Of a DNA stretch of 38,504 nucleotides, positions 1-9,330 are shown one piece after another. Made by a program: the position numbers and the translations under genes. Location: NCBI GenBank assembly GCA_001803225.1, contig MHBF01000101.1, positions 1 through 38,504 of the forward strand, in the 5' to 3' direction. Below the pieces are notes generated by a model, which did no database searches, was not told where the DNA came from, and saw only the letters and a list, made by a program, of their open reading frames with translations. This DNA comes from Lentisphaerae bacterium GWF2_44_16. GTDB lineage: Bacteria > Verrucomicrobiota > Lentisphaeria > Victivallales > GWF2-45-14. Within the stretch, counting starts at the first letter, position 1; each line of letters opens with the position of its first letter.

Positions 1-369
1 ATAGAAAAGACTGTTTCTTTTTCAGGAGAAGACTTTGCGCGGAGATTGGCGGAAATTTATCCTGAAAAAATACCTTTCGACGCGATATGGTGCAGTTGTG
101 ATGAAGGGGCGGCGGCTGTAATGAATTATCTTGTGAAAAGAGGAATATCTGTTCCTGATGATGTGGCAGTGGCGGGATTTAACAACAGCGAGATGTGTGA
201 ATATCTGCGCCCGGGCCTTGCCAGCATAGAACGCTTTGACCGGGAAATTGCGGAATGTGCGGCTAATATGCTTTTCGAAGAAATGGAAGATAAGAAAACC
301 GTTCTGAAAATAAAAAACTATCCAATGAAATTTGTATGGCGTGAATCCGCCGGAAAGGGTTTTAAATGA
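1..369 (+). CDS. LacI/GalR-type transcriptional regulator, C-terminal part (5' end outside window)
   Basis: The reading frame is open from base 1, so the N-terminal HTH lies outside the window. What remains is the end of a periplasmic-binding-protein-like sensor domain: an AIWCSCDEGAAAVMNYL stretch, then the family-typical 'VPDDVAVAGFNNSEMCEYLRP' region (isoleucine or valine, PDDVAV, GF-N/D-N) and a terminal helix with 'ECAANMLFEEME'. In this family the region binds a small effector, usually a sugar, and controls DNA binding. Its stop codon overlaps the ATG of the DUF4838 gene (ATGA), so the two are almost certainly translationally coupled and the regulator probably controls its own operon. 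The effector cannot be told from this fragment. GntR-type DNA-binding domains fused to the same sensor fold are an alternative that the missing N-terminus would settle. Confidence 0.85.
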   Translation: MEKTVSFSGEDFARRLAEIYPEKIPFDAIWCSCDEGAAAVMNYLVKRGISVPDDVAVAGFNNSEMCEYLRPGLASIERFDREIAECAANMLFEEMEDKKTVLKIKNYPMKFVWRESAGKGFK

Positions 370-2795
370 AAATGTTCATAAGAAAATTCAACTGTATCTG
401 TTTTGCCTGTTTTATTTTTGGAATGACAGCTTATTCTTCGGATATAAAGATCAAACCTGAAAACTGCCGGATACTGCTGCCTGAAAACGCGGATGGCATA
501 AAATTGTTTGCCGCCGAAGAATTGCAGAAGCACCTTGCTTTGATAACAGGGATAAAAATCCCGGTACTGAAAAACGAAAAAGACCTGAAGAAGGATAATT
601 TTGTCTTCAGGATAGGTATAAAAGCGCCGGATGACAAAACGGAACTTTCAAAGGAAGAGGCCAGATATAAAATCACTGACAATGGCGTTTACATCTATGG
701 CGAAGATGAAATAAAACAGACAGGCAAAAGTCCTCTTCAGGAAGCAATCAATCAGAAAATGAATCACGCAGGAACACTTTTCGCCGTGTATTCGTTTCTG
801 GAAAACGAACTGGGCGTTCACTGGATTGAGCCGGGAGATAAAGGCATCTGTTTCAAGAAAAAAACTTCTCTGGATTTTTCTGAAAAGAACTTTGCATGGA
901 AACCTTCTCTTAAAATGCGGCAACTAAGGTCATCCGCATGGGAGTGGAGGCACTTGAAGGATGAACAGAAAGATGTTCCCGTAGAATTCAGAGTAACGGA
1001 AGCAGAGGCAAAGAAAAAAGACACAGATGAAAAAGTATGGCTCAGGCGAATGAGGATGGGCAGGAGCATCACGCTTAATTACGGTCATGCTTTTACGAGA
1101 TGGTGGGAGACTTACGGGAAATCCCATCCTGAATATTTCGCCATGAATGAAAAAGGCGAACGCAAACCCTGGGGAAAACCGGATCGTATAAAAATGTGCG
1201 TCAGCAGCAAAGCTCTCCGTGATGAAATAGTAAATCAATGGTTGAGCAGATACAAGGAAAATCCGGACGCGAATCAGACCATAAATGTCTGCGAAAATGA
1301 CAGCGGGGGCTATTGCCGATGCCCCGAATGTATGAAACTTGATGTCCCTGTGGAAGGGGAAGCATTTGGAACAAATCTCACCGACAGGTATATATGGTTT
1401 GCCAACCATGTATTGAGAGAAGTGCGCAAGCATGACCCGAATATCCGCGCGGTAATGTACGCGTACAGCGTTTACCGTTTTCCGCCGAGACGTGAAAAAG
1501 TTGATCCCGGTGTTGTTCTGGGCTATGTTCCAGGCTTTCTAGTTCCTCCTGAAGAACTGAAAAAATTTTATGGGGACTGGCGTAAGGCGGGAGCGAAGGA
1601 ATTTTTTCTGCGCCCTAACGATATGCACATTGACAGCGGTTTGCCGATGGGCTTTGAAAAAAAGATGTTCGACAATTTCAAAATTGGAATTGAAAACGGC
1701 ATTTTCGCGACAGATTATGATTCCCTGCATGGATTTTGGGATACATCGGGACTTGCCAATTATATAATTGCGAAAGGCCATGTTTATCCTGAGAAACCTT
1801 TTGAATACTGGGAAGATGAATACTGCTCTGTTTTCGGAAACGCGAAAGAGGACGTAAAAGAATATTTCCGTTACTGGCGGAATATCTTTGATGAACGCTT
1901 TTATCCGAACAGAGAAGAAATAAGCAAAGCGGGCAAGTACGGTAATTTCAGGAGAGGCCTGATGTGGAAACTCTCTGATTTTTATAAAAAAGATGATTTT
2001 GACAAAACAGACGCAATATTGGAAAAAGCGTTGAAAAAAGAACTTTCCGCCGATGAAAAAGAACGCGTTAAAATGCTCGTTCTCTCAAATAAACATGCCC
2101 GTCTGACTTTCAATGCTATTTTAAACAGCGGCAAAACAGAGAAAAAAATCGCGGAGGAAAAACTGGCTTCATCCATAGAACTTCTGAAGTTCCGTATCAG
2201 CAACAGGGAGCAGCTTCCGGTCGCATGGCCGTCAAAATTCACTCTGGAAAGGGAATTCGGAGATATAGCCGGTATTGAATGGGCCTCAATTTTCAAAGTG
2301 GATATCAAACCATACAGGCGGATGGACATTTCATGGAATTTCAAAGCTGATCCGCAGAATGTCGGACTGAAAGAGGAATGGTTCAAAACCCCATGGAACG
2401 AAATCAAAAGCAAGTGGGATAAAATCAGGATTGACCGTGCCTGGGAAAATCAGAAAAATATAAAAAGCATACCGGAAAATCTTAGAAATTTTCTGGAAAA
2501 TTATGACGGTATAGGGTGGTATGCGGCATCTATCCAAATTGATGATAATATGCGCAATAAGGAAATATTTTTGACTTTCGGAGCGGTAGATGAGTCTTGC
2601 TGGGTGTATATTAACGGAGTGGAAGTCGGGAAACATATTTTTGAAAAACCTGATGACTGGAAGATGCCGTTCAACATAAGGATAGACTGCGGACTGAAAG
2701 ACAATTTCAGGAACATCATAATAGTAAGGGTCGAAGATAAAAGCGGCGCCGGCGGAATTTGGAAGCCGGTGTGGATTTCAACGAAAGATAAATAA
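366..2795 (+). CDS. Secreted DUF4838 (alpha-glucuronidase-like N-domain) carbohydrate-active protein
   Basis: 809 aa. Residues 1-25 form a signal peptide (basic start, hydrophobic core ending TAYSS). Residues about 28-160 resemble the N-terminal domain found in GH67 alpha-glucuronidases and relatives ([22 protein letters not shown], then [18 protein letters not shown]). The middle carries features typical of DUF4838: HPEYFAMN, then [20 protein letters not shown], a cysteine-rich turn, in a predicted TIM-barrel-like core. The C-terminus (about 700-805) looks like a galactose-binding-type beta sandwich (WYAASIQI...[11 protein letters not shown]). The protein is presumably periplasmic or surface-exposed and acts on a glycan, but DUF4838 has no firmly established substrate and I assign none. 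It is coupled to the LacI-type gene upstream and followed after 2 bp by a pseudopilin gene. Confidence 0.85.
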   Translation: MKMFIRKFNCICFACFIFGMTAYSSDIKIKPENCRILLPENADGIKLFAAEELQKHLALITGIKIPVLKNEKDLKKDNFVFRIGIKAPDDKTELSKEEARYKITDNGVYIYGEDEIKQTGKSPLQEAINQKMNHAGTLFAVYSFLENELGVHWIEPGDKGICFKKKTSLDFSEKNFAWKPSLKMRQLRSSAWEWRHLKDEQKDVPVEFRVTEAEAKKKDTDEKVWLRRMRMGRSITLNYGHAFTRWWETYGKSHPEYFAMNEKGERKPWGKPDRIKMCVSSKALRDEIVNQWLSRYKENPDANQTINVCENDSGGYCRCPECMKLDVPVEGEAFGTNLTDRYIWFANHVLREVRKHDPNIRAVMYAYSVYRFPPRREKVDPGVVLGYVPGFLVPPEELKKFYGDWRKAGAKEFFLRPNDMHIDSGLPMGFEKKMFDNFKIGIENGIFATDYDSLHGFWDTSGLANYIIAKGHVYPEKPFEYWEDEYCSVFGNAKEDVKEYFRYWRNIFDERFYPNREEISKAGKYGNFRRGLMWKLSDFYKKDDFDKTDAILEKALKKELSADEKERVKMLVLSNKHARLTFNAILNSGKTEKKIAEEKLASSIELLKFRISNREQLPVAWPSKFTLEREFGDIAGIEWASIFKVDIKPYRRMDISWNFKADPQNVGLKEEWFKTPWNEIKSKWDKIRIDRAWENQKNIKSIPENLRNFLENYDGIGWYAASIQIDDNMRNKEIFLTFGAVDESCWVYINGVEVGKHIFEKPDDWKMPFNIRIDCGLKDNFRNIIIVRVEDKSGAGGIWKPVWISTKDK

Positions 2796-2797
2796 AA

Positions 2798-3481
2798 ATG
2801 GAACACAAAATGAAAAGGTCTTTTACTTTAGTTGAGTTGCTCATTGTGATAGCGATTATCGCTATACTTGCCGCAATGCTTCTTCCTGCTTTGAACAAGG
2901 CAAAGGAAACGGCGAGAAGAAGTTCATGCCAGTCGAACATCAAGCAGATCGCCCTTGCGGGACTTCAATACTGTAACGATTATAATGATTATTTTTTCCC
3001 CGATATGACCGATGATGCAATCTGGAACTGGCCTGAAAATTTGACGGAAAATGAATATTTGAAAGTTAAATATCCCGTAAGCACGGCTTCTCCCATGAAT
3101 AATATCCTGAAATGCAGTTCCGAGACCAGAAAAAAGCTTGGCAGTTCATCAGAATGGAACACTTGGAAAGGCTCACATTACGGCGTTAATCGTTATCTTT
3201 CGCGGGCAAAAGCATCGGTGAATTCAGCCGCGCGTTTATGGGTACGGGTAAGTCAGCTTAAAACTCCAAGCGTTACATATTTCATAGGGGACAAATGGGA
3301 GGGAGACCAACCTTTGCCAACTACCACCTCCATATTGAGGGCACGGTATTTTTATCCTGCGAAACGACACAGCAACGGAGCTAATATTTCAATGACTGAC
3401 GGACATGCTACATGGATCAAAGACTATCCTCTGGCCGGCGTGGCATCGGATTACACAACATCGGAATGGGCCCCGTACTGA
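2798..3481 (+). CDS. Prepilin-like protein with type IV N-terminal methylation motif (DUF1559-like/H-x-DG type)
   Basis: 227 aa from the first ATG. A second ATG at 2810 gives [11 protein letters not shown] directly and may be the true start. The N-terminus is a class III prepilin signal: short basic leader, FTLVEL with the conserved Glu at +5, then a hydrophobic helix ending in [14 protein letters not shown]. The residue before the cleavage point is Ser, not Gly. The C-terminus has '[18 protein letters not shown]', the H-x-DG-type motif seen in large pseudopilin families of Planctomycetes and Lentisphaerota. Prepilin peptidase would process it and leave it anchored in the inner membrane or assembled into a pseudopilus. 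It lies 2 bp after the DUF4838 gene, so it is probably co-transcribed and works with that secreted protein. Its function is unknown. It ends 4 bp from the convergent aroB stop, with no obvious terminator between. Confidence 0.88.
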   Translation: MEHKMKRSFTLVELLIVIAIIAILAAMLLPALNKAKETARRSSCQSNIKQIALAGLQYCNDYNDYFFPDMTDDAIWNWPENLTENEYLKVKYPVSTASPMNNILKCSSETRKKLGSSSEWNTWKGSHYGVNRYLSRAKASVNSAARLWVRVSQLKTPSVTYFIGDKWEGDQPLPTTTSILRARYFYPAKRHSNGANISMTDGHATWIKDYPLAGVASDYTTSEWAPY

Positions 3482-3485
3482 CGGA

Positions 3486-4580
3486 TTATGAACAGCGGTT
3501 TCTTATAACTTCGAGCATCAGTTTTCTGTCGGCACAGGGAGATATTGAAACACTGCCTATTTTCTCTGGAAGAATAAGTTTTATTTTACCGTCCTGTTTC
3601 TTTTTGTCATTTCCCATGGCTTCGAGTATTTTTTCGGCATCGTAATTTTTAAGAGTAACGGGAAGTTCAAGGGCTTTCATCAGTTTTTCCTGACGATCGG
3701 CAGATGTTTTGTCAAACGTTCCGAGCTTTACCGCCAGGTCCGCGGCTATTGCCATGCCGACGGCAATGGCCTCACCGTGAAGGATGGAATTATACCCGGA
3801 AACGGCTTCAATCGCATGCCCGAAAGTATGTCCGTAATTCAGTATGGCCCTCAGTCCGCCTTCTCTTTCGTCCTTTGAAACCACTTCGGCTTTCAAACGG
3901 CAGCATCTGGAAATGATTCCGGAATAAAAATCAAGGTCAAGTTTCTTCAGCTTTTCTATATTGTTTTCCAGTAGCTCAAAAAGTTCTGCGTCAAGTATTA
4001 CCGCGTATTTGATTATTTCAGCCAGTCCGCAGCGGAGTTCATTAGCGGGCAGTGTTTCAAGAAGTTCGGGGTCTATCAGGACAAGCACGGGTTGCCAGAA
4101 TGCGCCTACGAGATTTTTCCCTTCCGGCAGGTCAACGCCAGTTTTGCCTCCGACGCTTGAATCGACCATCGCCAGAAGGCTTGTCGGTATCTGAATGAAA
4201 TCGATCCCTCTCATATATGTAGCGGCCATAAAACCGGCCATATCCCCGCAAACTCCGCCTCCCAATGCTACGACAAGTGAACTCCTGTCTAATTCTTCAT
4301 TAACGGCTTTCTGATAAAATTCCCTGATTGTATCAAGATTTTTTGAAGTTTCTCCGGCTTTGAAGACTACGGAAGATACTTTTGCCCCGGAGCCGGAAAG
4401 GGTTTTTGCGGTTTTGTGTCCATATATATCGTTGACAGTATGGTCGGTAACGATAAGGCATTTCCTGCCTGAGATGAAAGGTTTCAGATAGAATTCAGCG
4501 TCCCTTGATATTGAAGGCTGAACAATTATGTCATACGAACGTTCTCCGAGTTCTACCTTTAAAACGTGTTTCTTGCTCAC
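3486..4580 (-). CDS. aroB: 3-dehydroquinate synthase
   Basis: 364 aa, normal family length. It converts DAHP to 3-dehydroquinate, the second step of the shikimate pathway, using NAD+ and a divalent metal in the cytoplasm. Diagnostic motifs are GGGVCGDMAGFMAATYMRG (NAD-binding glycine-rich turn), IPTSLLAMVDSSVGGKTGVD and NYGHTFGHAIE (metal-binding His). The start codon is GTG at 4580, preceded by AAGGA at suitable spacing. It is a single gene, divergent from the trypsin-fold-like gene and convergent with the pseudopilin gene, and no other shikimate gene is visible. It separates two carbohydrate loci, so it looks like a core gene between accessory blocks. Confidence 0.97.
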   Translation of the reverse strand: MSKKHVLKVELGERSYDIIVQPSISRDAEFYLKPFISGRKCLIVTDHTVNDIYGHKTAKTLSGSGAKVSSVVFKAGETSKNLDTIREFYQKAVNEELDRSSLVVALGGGVCGDMAGFMAATYMRGIDFIQIPTSLLAMVDSSVGGKTGVDLPEGKNLVGAFWQPVLVLIDPELLETLPANELRCGLAEIIKYAVILDAELFELLENNIEKLKKLDLDFYSGIISRCCRLKAEVVSKDEREGGLRAILNYGHTFGHAIEAVSGYNSILHGEAIAVGMAIAADLAVKLGTFDKTSADRQEKLMKALELPVTLKNYDAEKILEAMGNDKKKQDGKIKLILPEKIGSVSISPCADRKLMLEVIRNRCS

Positions 4581-4621
4581 AGATTTTTTCCTTCAGTTCC
4601 TCTTTTAAAAATCACAATATA

Positions 4622-4650
4622 ATTATTCAGTTGGATGAAATGAAATTCAA
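4622..4650 (-). promoter_or_regulatory. Putative sigma70 promoter for aroB
   Basis: On the minus strand, TTGAAT (4645-4650) and AATAAT (4622-4627) are separated by 17 bp, about 40 bp upstream of the aroB start codon. The match is 4/6 and 5/6 to consensus. This is pattern-based only. Confidence 0.35.
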
Positions 4651-4660
4651 GTTTGAATTT
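4643..4660. promoter_or_regulatory. Perfect palindrome AAATTCAA-GT-TTGAATTT in the aroB/4707 divergent region
   Basis: The 8-bp arms are perfect and the centre is 2 bp. It overlaps the proposed aroB -35 element. It has the size and symmetry of an operator for a dimeric repressor, but the region is AT-rich and the regulator is unknown. Confidence 0.3.
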
Positions 4661-4706
4661 GATTAAAACGGCTTTAACTTTAAAGAAATGATCTTAAAAC
4701 TGAAAT

Positions 4707-5687
4707 ATGAGTATCTTTCAGATGGCAAAACTGAAAATATTATACTGTATCCCGCTGATATGCTTATGTGTTCTGACATGTACGCGAATACATGCGGCTT
4801 TGTGGGAAAAACAGGGAGATCTTGACAAGATAGTCATGATAGAAGACGGTTCTCTGAGAGGGACCGGCTTCTTTACGGTATTCAGAGAGAAACTTATCGT
4901 AATTGCCGGCCAGGAAGTCCTTAACAGCAGTTCAGAAATAAAACTGAAGGACGTTAACGGCAAAGAGATCAAATACACAAAAATATTCATACCCGAAGAC
5001 AGACGGGACCTTGTGATTTTTGAACTGGATGAAGAAGAAAGCAGAAGGCCGTTTCTGACCATGGTGGAAAACGCGGCCCAGGCTTGTGACATAGATTCAT
5101 CTGTTACAGTTTACGCATTTCGGGCCGGAACTAAAACCCTTGCCAGGGCCAAGGGTAAAATCATAGGCATAGGCCCGGAGCTTTTTGAATTAAACGTGAA
5201 AATGCCTGACATCATCGGGGGCGGTCCTGTGATATTAAAAGACAGCGGCAAAGTGATTGCCTCCTGCTCTTCAAATCCCAAAGACGGTAAAGCGCGGATG
5301 TTTGCCGCGCGCATGGATACCATAGGGAAACTCCTTGAGCTTGATATCGCCGTTATCAGAGAAGAGATGACAGATATTAAAAGCCTTTCAGATGCCGTCA
5401 GGGAATATGACAGCAAGTCCGGAGAATTTAGAGATTCATATTCCCGCCTGAAAACAAAATCAGATAAACAAGCCGTAAATTATGATGAAGTATCAGCTCT
5501 CCTCAATTCCATAAATGAACAGATCAGCTCTCTGAGCGTCAGCATTGATAAATGGAAAAATATCAAAGACTGGCGTCTTCCGCTTTTTGGAAAAAAATAT
5601 GAAACAGAACTTAAAAATGCCATTCAGCTCCTCGACAGCCTGAAAGAACTTAATCAGGAAGCCGAAGCGCTTATCAAAAAAGAGTAG
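4707..5687 (+). CDS. Exported trypsin-fold-like protein, catalytically degenerate, with C-terminal helical region
   Basis: 326 aa. An in-frame ATG at 4722 gives a cleaner signal peptide (MAKLKIL... up to CTRIHA), so the true start may be there. Residues about 35-215 resemble a trypsin-like (S1C/HtrA-type) beta barrel: GTGFFTVF at the start, the segment around 'DRRDLVIFEL' where the catalytic Asp sits, and an 'IIGGGPVIL' segment where active proteases have GNSGGPV. The position of the catalytic His (usually AAHV) reads AGQEVL, and the serine position is Gly. The protein is therefore probably not a protease. Residues about 220-326 are charged, helical and probably coiled-coil. No PDZ domain is seen. 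It is monocistronic, divergent from aroB. The fold assignment is mine from motif spacing; it could be an unrelated beta protein. Confidence 0.7.
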   Translation: MSIFQMAKLKILYCIPLICLCVLTCTRIHAALWEKQGDLDKIVMIEDGSLRGTGFFTVFREKLIVIAGQEVLNSSSEIKLKDVNGKEIKYTKIFIPEDRRDLVIFELDEEESRRPFLTMVENAAQACDIDSSVTVYAFRAGTKTLARAKGKIIGIGPELFELNVKMPDIIGGGPVILKDSGKVIASCSSNPKDGKARMFAARMDTIGKLLELDIAVIREEMTDIKSLSDAVREYDSKSGEFRDSYSRLKTKSDKQAVNYDEVSALLNSINEQISSLSVSIDKWKNIKDWRLPLFGKKYETELKNAIQLLDSLKELNQEAEALIKKE

Positions 5688-5729
5688 TTTTGTGTTTTAC
5701 GCCTCTGCTTATAATACTGAAAAGGTTAA

Positions 5730-6836
5730 TTAAAGTTCGCTTATCTGAACAACTCTTTTTTCTCTGATGCTCATTTCGGCCGCAAGTGCTGCATAAAGGC
5801 TTTCGCGGCCTATTTTCCCATCACAGAATGCTTTTCTGTTTTTCCTTACGCAGTTGAGAAAATCGAAGACTTCCAGAGCACCGCCTGTGTGTCCGAAGTC
5901 CCTTACGCCCCCGGCGAGTTCATGTGAAAGTTTCTTTGGCTGCTCTTCATCTATATGCCCCATTCTGCCGTCGAAAATGCGGAGCTTATTCTGCTGGACA
6001 TTTGCCTCTATCCAACCCTTTTCTCCAATGACGCCGAGAGGCAAATCCCTGTTAGCGGCAAAGAGGCACAAACCGAGGTTCGCGGTTTTGTTCCTTTCAA
6101 ATTCTATATTGACCCAGGCATGGTCTATAATATTATTGACATTTTCCTGTCCGAATTTATACGGTTCACCTGGCACACCCGGCTTTACCGGTCCGTCTTC
6201 CTTTACTGTAACCTGTCCGCCAAATGCGTGGACGCTCACCGGAAGCGCTCCGAGCATCCATTGAAATAAATCAAAATGATGACAATCCTTCTCTACCAGA
6301 CTCCCGCCTGAAAGTTTCTGATCATAGCGCCATTCGCGTTCTCTGCCTATGGGAAACGGAACGCGGAATTCGTGGCACCATGCCATCAGAGGTTCTCCAA
6401 TTCTCTCAGACTTTATGATTTCAGCCATTGTCCTGAATAATGCCGAATATCTGTAAACCAATCCCACCTGCAGGACTTTGCCGGCTTTTTCAGAAGCTGC
6501 TATTATTTTGTCGCAATCGCTCAGTGAAAGCGCCATCGGCTTCTGCAGAAGCACATGTTTGCCAGCCTCGAATGCCGCGCATGCGTGTTCGGTATGCAGA
6601 AAATTCGGAGAACATATTATTACGGCATCAATTTGTTTATCTGACAAAAGGTCTTTATAGTCATTATATTTTCTTGCGTCAATTCTGAAAGTATGATTAA
6701 ATGCGTTCATTCTTTCATCGCTTATGTCAGCTATTGCGGTAACTTCACATTCTTCTGAGAATTGCATGAGATCATGAGTGTGTGTTACAGCCATATCTCC
6801 GACGCCGATGAAAGCAAGTCTGATTTTATTTTTCAA
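5730..6836 (-). CDS. Gfo/Idh/MocA family oxidoreductase
   Basis: 368 aa. The N-terminal Rossmann fold has IRLAFIGVGDMA (nucleotide-binding glycines) and the family lysine in LLQKPMALS, the position usually read as EKP; here Glu is Gln. The C-terminal alpha/beta domain has GGSLVEKDCHHFDLFQWMLG, with the His pair typical of sugar-active members. The start is TTG at 6836 with a perfect AGGAGG seven bases upstream. The family oxidises or epimerises sugars and cyclitols with NAD(P); the substrate cannot be read from sequence. It lies 12 bp after the secreted CBM protein and is the last gene of the five-gene operon starting at 13342, so a role in catabolising the released sugar is likely. Confidence 0.9.
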   Translation of the reverse strand: MKNKIRLAFIGVGDMAVTHTHDLMQFSEECEVTAIADISDERMNAFNHTFRIDARKYNDYKDLLSDKQIDAVIICSPNFLHTEHACAAFEAGKHVLLQKPMALSLSDCDKIIAASEKAGKVLQVGLVYRYSALFRTMAEIIKSERIGEPLMAWCHEFRVPFPIGREREWRYDQKLSGGSLVEKDCHHFDLFQWMLGALPVSVHAFGGQVTVKEDGPVKPGVPGEPYKFGQENVNNIIDHAWVNIEFERNKTANLGLCLFAANRDLPLGVIGEKGWIEANVQQNKLRIFDGRMGHIDEEQPKKLSHELAGGVRDFGHTGGALEVFDFLNCVRKNRKAFCDGKIGRESLYAALAAEMSIREKRVVQISEL

Positions 6837-6848
6837 AGTTCCCTCCTT

Positions 6849-9254
6849 TTATTCTCCGCTAATGCTAATTATTTTATGAAATTTTTCAGGGTTAAAATAT
6901 TCGTCATAAACGATTGCAAACGGAATATCGTTTTTAATGAGAGGAATTGTCTGAGAAATGAGAGAGTGCATTATTTTATCATATCCGGTTTTATCCATAT
7001 CGCATCCACCCCACAATCCTTTATTGCTTCTTTGGGCAATAAATCCTTTAGGCAGGACAAAGGCAATTTCCGCTTTTTTAGTTCTTGAAGGCGTTGAATC
7101 TCTGATATACTTTTTAATTTTGACTGTAAGATCAAGAATTTCATATAGTGGATATTTTTTCTCATTTTCCTGCCAGAATTCCAGGCAATCAGCTCCCATG
7201 TCGTAAGCAGTTTTAAGTGCAGTTAATCTTATATTCTCAGGCATGTAGTCATAAATGGCAACGCCCCATTTCTTTCCATAATAATCTGCAGCTCCTTTAA
7301 TGAATGAATATTGCCATCTGAACAGTTCTTCATCGGTAAGTTTATTCAATGCGGGAAAAGTTTTTCTCCATGTGCCGCATTGTCCTGCGTCTTCAAAGAT
7401 AAATGAATCGTTTCCAGCCATGAAGTCATACCATGCCATGTATTCATGACCCTCATATACAATCACCTTATCACCGGGCCACAAACGTTTATTGGAAACC
7501 ATTCCAGATACTTTTTTCACATATAGTTCGGAAATTTCAAACAAGTTCTTGTTTCTGAGCTCGTTTTCCCCCATAACTTCCTGGAAATTTGTCTGTCTTT
7601 CATAAGGTTCATCCAGCAACTGATGGGATCTTGCCAGATTGCTTCTCCAACGGTCAAATATATCCAAGGTCCAGATACTGTGTGATGTGAAATAGATGGA
7701 TTGAATATTAAGATACTTTCTCAATATATCGCCGTCATATTCCCCAAAGAAATTACAGCCCGCCCTTTGAAGTATTTCAACTTTTGCCAGCATGTAATCG
7801 CTTGAAAAATTCATCTTGTCCATAATCGCGATTCTATTAATTCCAAGTAGAGGTTTTGGCGGTAGAATTATTTTGAGAGGATTTTCTAAAACAGTAGTAG
7901 GAGTTATTTTTTCTCCCCAGTCGATAAGTTCCAGTTTACGGTCCAGATAAATGCTTTCCAATGCAAGCCTGGCTATTCCGGTAACAGGGATTTCGTAATT
8001 CAAATCAGCTTTTATATTTCCTTTGCTTTGCAGTAAAGTTTCAATGCTTCCGCATGGAAGCTGGATAAGATTACGCTCTGAAGAAGTCTCCAAAATCGGT
8101 TTAACCAAAATATCGTTCAAATCATTGTCAGGCAAAACGGCCTTTTTCCCGTCAGTATATTCAAGAGGAATATTATCGTCAAATTGCACGATGTACCTTT
8201 TTATGTCTTTGAACTCTGTCCCGTCGACAAGCATTTGTATCTTCAATGAACGCGGGGAATTTATCAGAACGACATTTCCGTTTTCTGTTCCTCCTGATGG
8301 CTCTATGGCACAGAATTGTTTCAATCTGACCGTCATCTGATACCAGTAATAATTATCTTCCATTCCAAGAATACTGCATTCGACCATGGATATCTCAGGC
8401 TTTTTAATTCTGGATTTCCCGGAGGGAATAAGTCGATTGTCGGAAACCTTATATCTTACCCATTGTCCGGGTTGCCATGAAAGTTTTTTATCTGTGTTCA
8501 AGTTCAGGGATTTGTCTTGCTTTGACACAAAAGAATCTGTCCAGTTCGCATCCAGCTTGGAAGGATCAATCTTATGAGACATATAAACTGGAGTATTAAG
8601 CATTATCCTTTTCGCTTCGTCTGTTATTGAAGCGCCCGGGAGTGATTTCTGAAAAAGAGATATTTTATCAACAAGGAAGTGTCCATTACCTCTTATCAGA
8701 AATATAATTCTGCAGATATTCTCCTGCTGGCTGTTAAAATTAAAACTTATCTGTTGCCACTGCCCGTTGACTATTTTCTTTTCATTTAAAGTTATTCCTC
8801 CGAGATTCTGTTCTGCTTTGAATGTGATATTCCCGCTTTGAAGATATGGTTTTATATAACACTCAAGCTGATATTCAGTATTCGGGATTATTTTCTGTGA
8901 TTGTTCTATATAACAGAATCCCCCATTGATTTTCAGGGAATATTTTCCTTCATAAGCGTCTATTTCCTTCGAAATGTTTCCTCCTGATGCTGAATGTTGA
9001 ATCTTCCAGTCTTTTGGTATCTTGTTTGATGAGAGCCATTCTTCAAAGCCGGAATTGCATATGGGGATATGTACAGCTTTTTCATCGGATATTGTATCTT
9101 TTTTCTGAGACTGTTCAGCACATAAATTATTATCTGAGATTAGTGTAGCGACAATGGATGACATTATTAGGAATGAGATTTGAAAACATTTTTTCATCCC
9201 ATTGACAAATTCTTTTTTTATCATTGTGCCGTGGCTTCTGTTTTCCAATATCAT
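6849..9254 (-). CDS. Secreted protein with N-terminal CBM_4_9-like domain and unrecognised glycosidase-like C-terminal part
   Basis: 801 aa. The start at 9254 has AAGGAG at good spacing; the signal peptide has a long n-region, with its hydrophobic core at about residues 22-40. Residues about 50-205 look like a jelly-roll carbohydrate-binding domain (NSGFEEWL...PKDW, YSLKINGG, then NGQWQQISFNF and GNGHFLVDKISLF). A second beta-rich domain covers about 215-460. From about 465 a barrel-like region follows (PPKPLLGINRIAIMDKMN, EYDGDILRKYL, YEGHEYMAWYDF, ADCLEFWQENEKKYPLYE). The last part (AEIAFVLPKGF, then IPFAIVYDEYF) resembles the start of a GH42-type trimerisation/amidotransferase-like domain and then stops early. 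I cannot name a GH family or catalytic residues. It is the fourth gene of the operon, between a pseudopilin and an oxidoreductase. Confidence 0.75.
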   Translation of the reverse strand: MILENRSHGTMIKKEFVNGMKKCFQISFLIMSSIVATLISDNNLCAEQSQKKDTISDEKAVHIPICNSGFEEWLSSNKIPKDWKIQHSASGGNISKEIDAYEGKYSLKINGGFCYIEQSQKIIPNTEYQLECYIKPYLQSGNITFKAEQNLGGITLNEKKIVNGQWQQISFNFNSQQENICRIIFLIRGNGHFLVDKISLFQKSLPGASITDEAKRIMLNTPVYMSHKIDPSKLDANWTDSFVSKQDKSLNLNTDKKLSWQPGQWVRYKVSDNRLIPSGKSRIKKPEISMVECSILGMEDNYYWYQMTVRLKQFCAIEPSGGTENGNVVLINSPRSLKIQMLVDGTEFKDIKRYIVQFDDNIPLEYTDGKKAVLPDNDLNDILVKPILETSSERNLIQLPCGSIETLLQSKGNIKADLNYEIPVTGIARLALESIYLDRKLELIDWGEKITPTTVLENPLKIILPPKPLLGINRIAIMDKMNFSSDYMLAKVEILQRAGCNFFGEYDGDILRKYLNIQSIYFTSHSIWTLDIFDRWRSNLARSHQLLDEPYERQTNFQEVMGENELRNKNLFEISELYVKKVSGMVSNKRLWPGDKVIVYEGHEYMAWYDFMAGNDSFIFEDAGQCGTWRKTFPALNKLTDEELFRWQYSFIKGAADYYGKKWGVAIYDYMPENIRLTALKTAYDMGADCLEFWQENEKKYPLYEILDLTVKIKKYIRDSTPSRTKKAEIAFVLPKGFIAQRSNKGLWGGCDMDKTGYDKIMHSLISQTIPLIKNDIPFAIVYDEYFNPEKFHKIISISGE

Positions 9255-9330
9255 ATTCCATCTCCTTTTTCATAATTATCGATTTCAGTTTAATAAATCG
9301 TTTTTCTGGATGAATGTCCCAATTCGGCAT

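Noticed and set aside
930-1433. 167-aa minus-strand open frame inside the DUF4838 gene
   Set aside because: It is antisense to a well-supported gene, has no family motif and no ribosome-binding site; it is a shadow frame.
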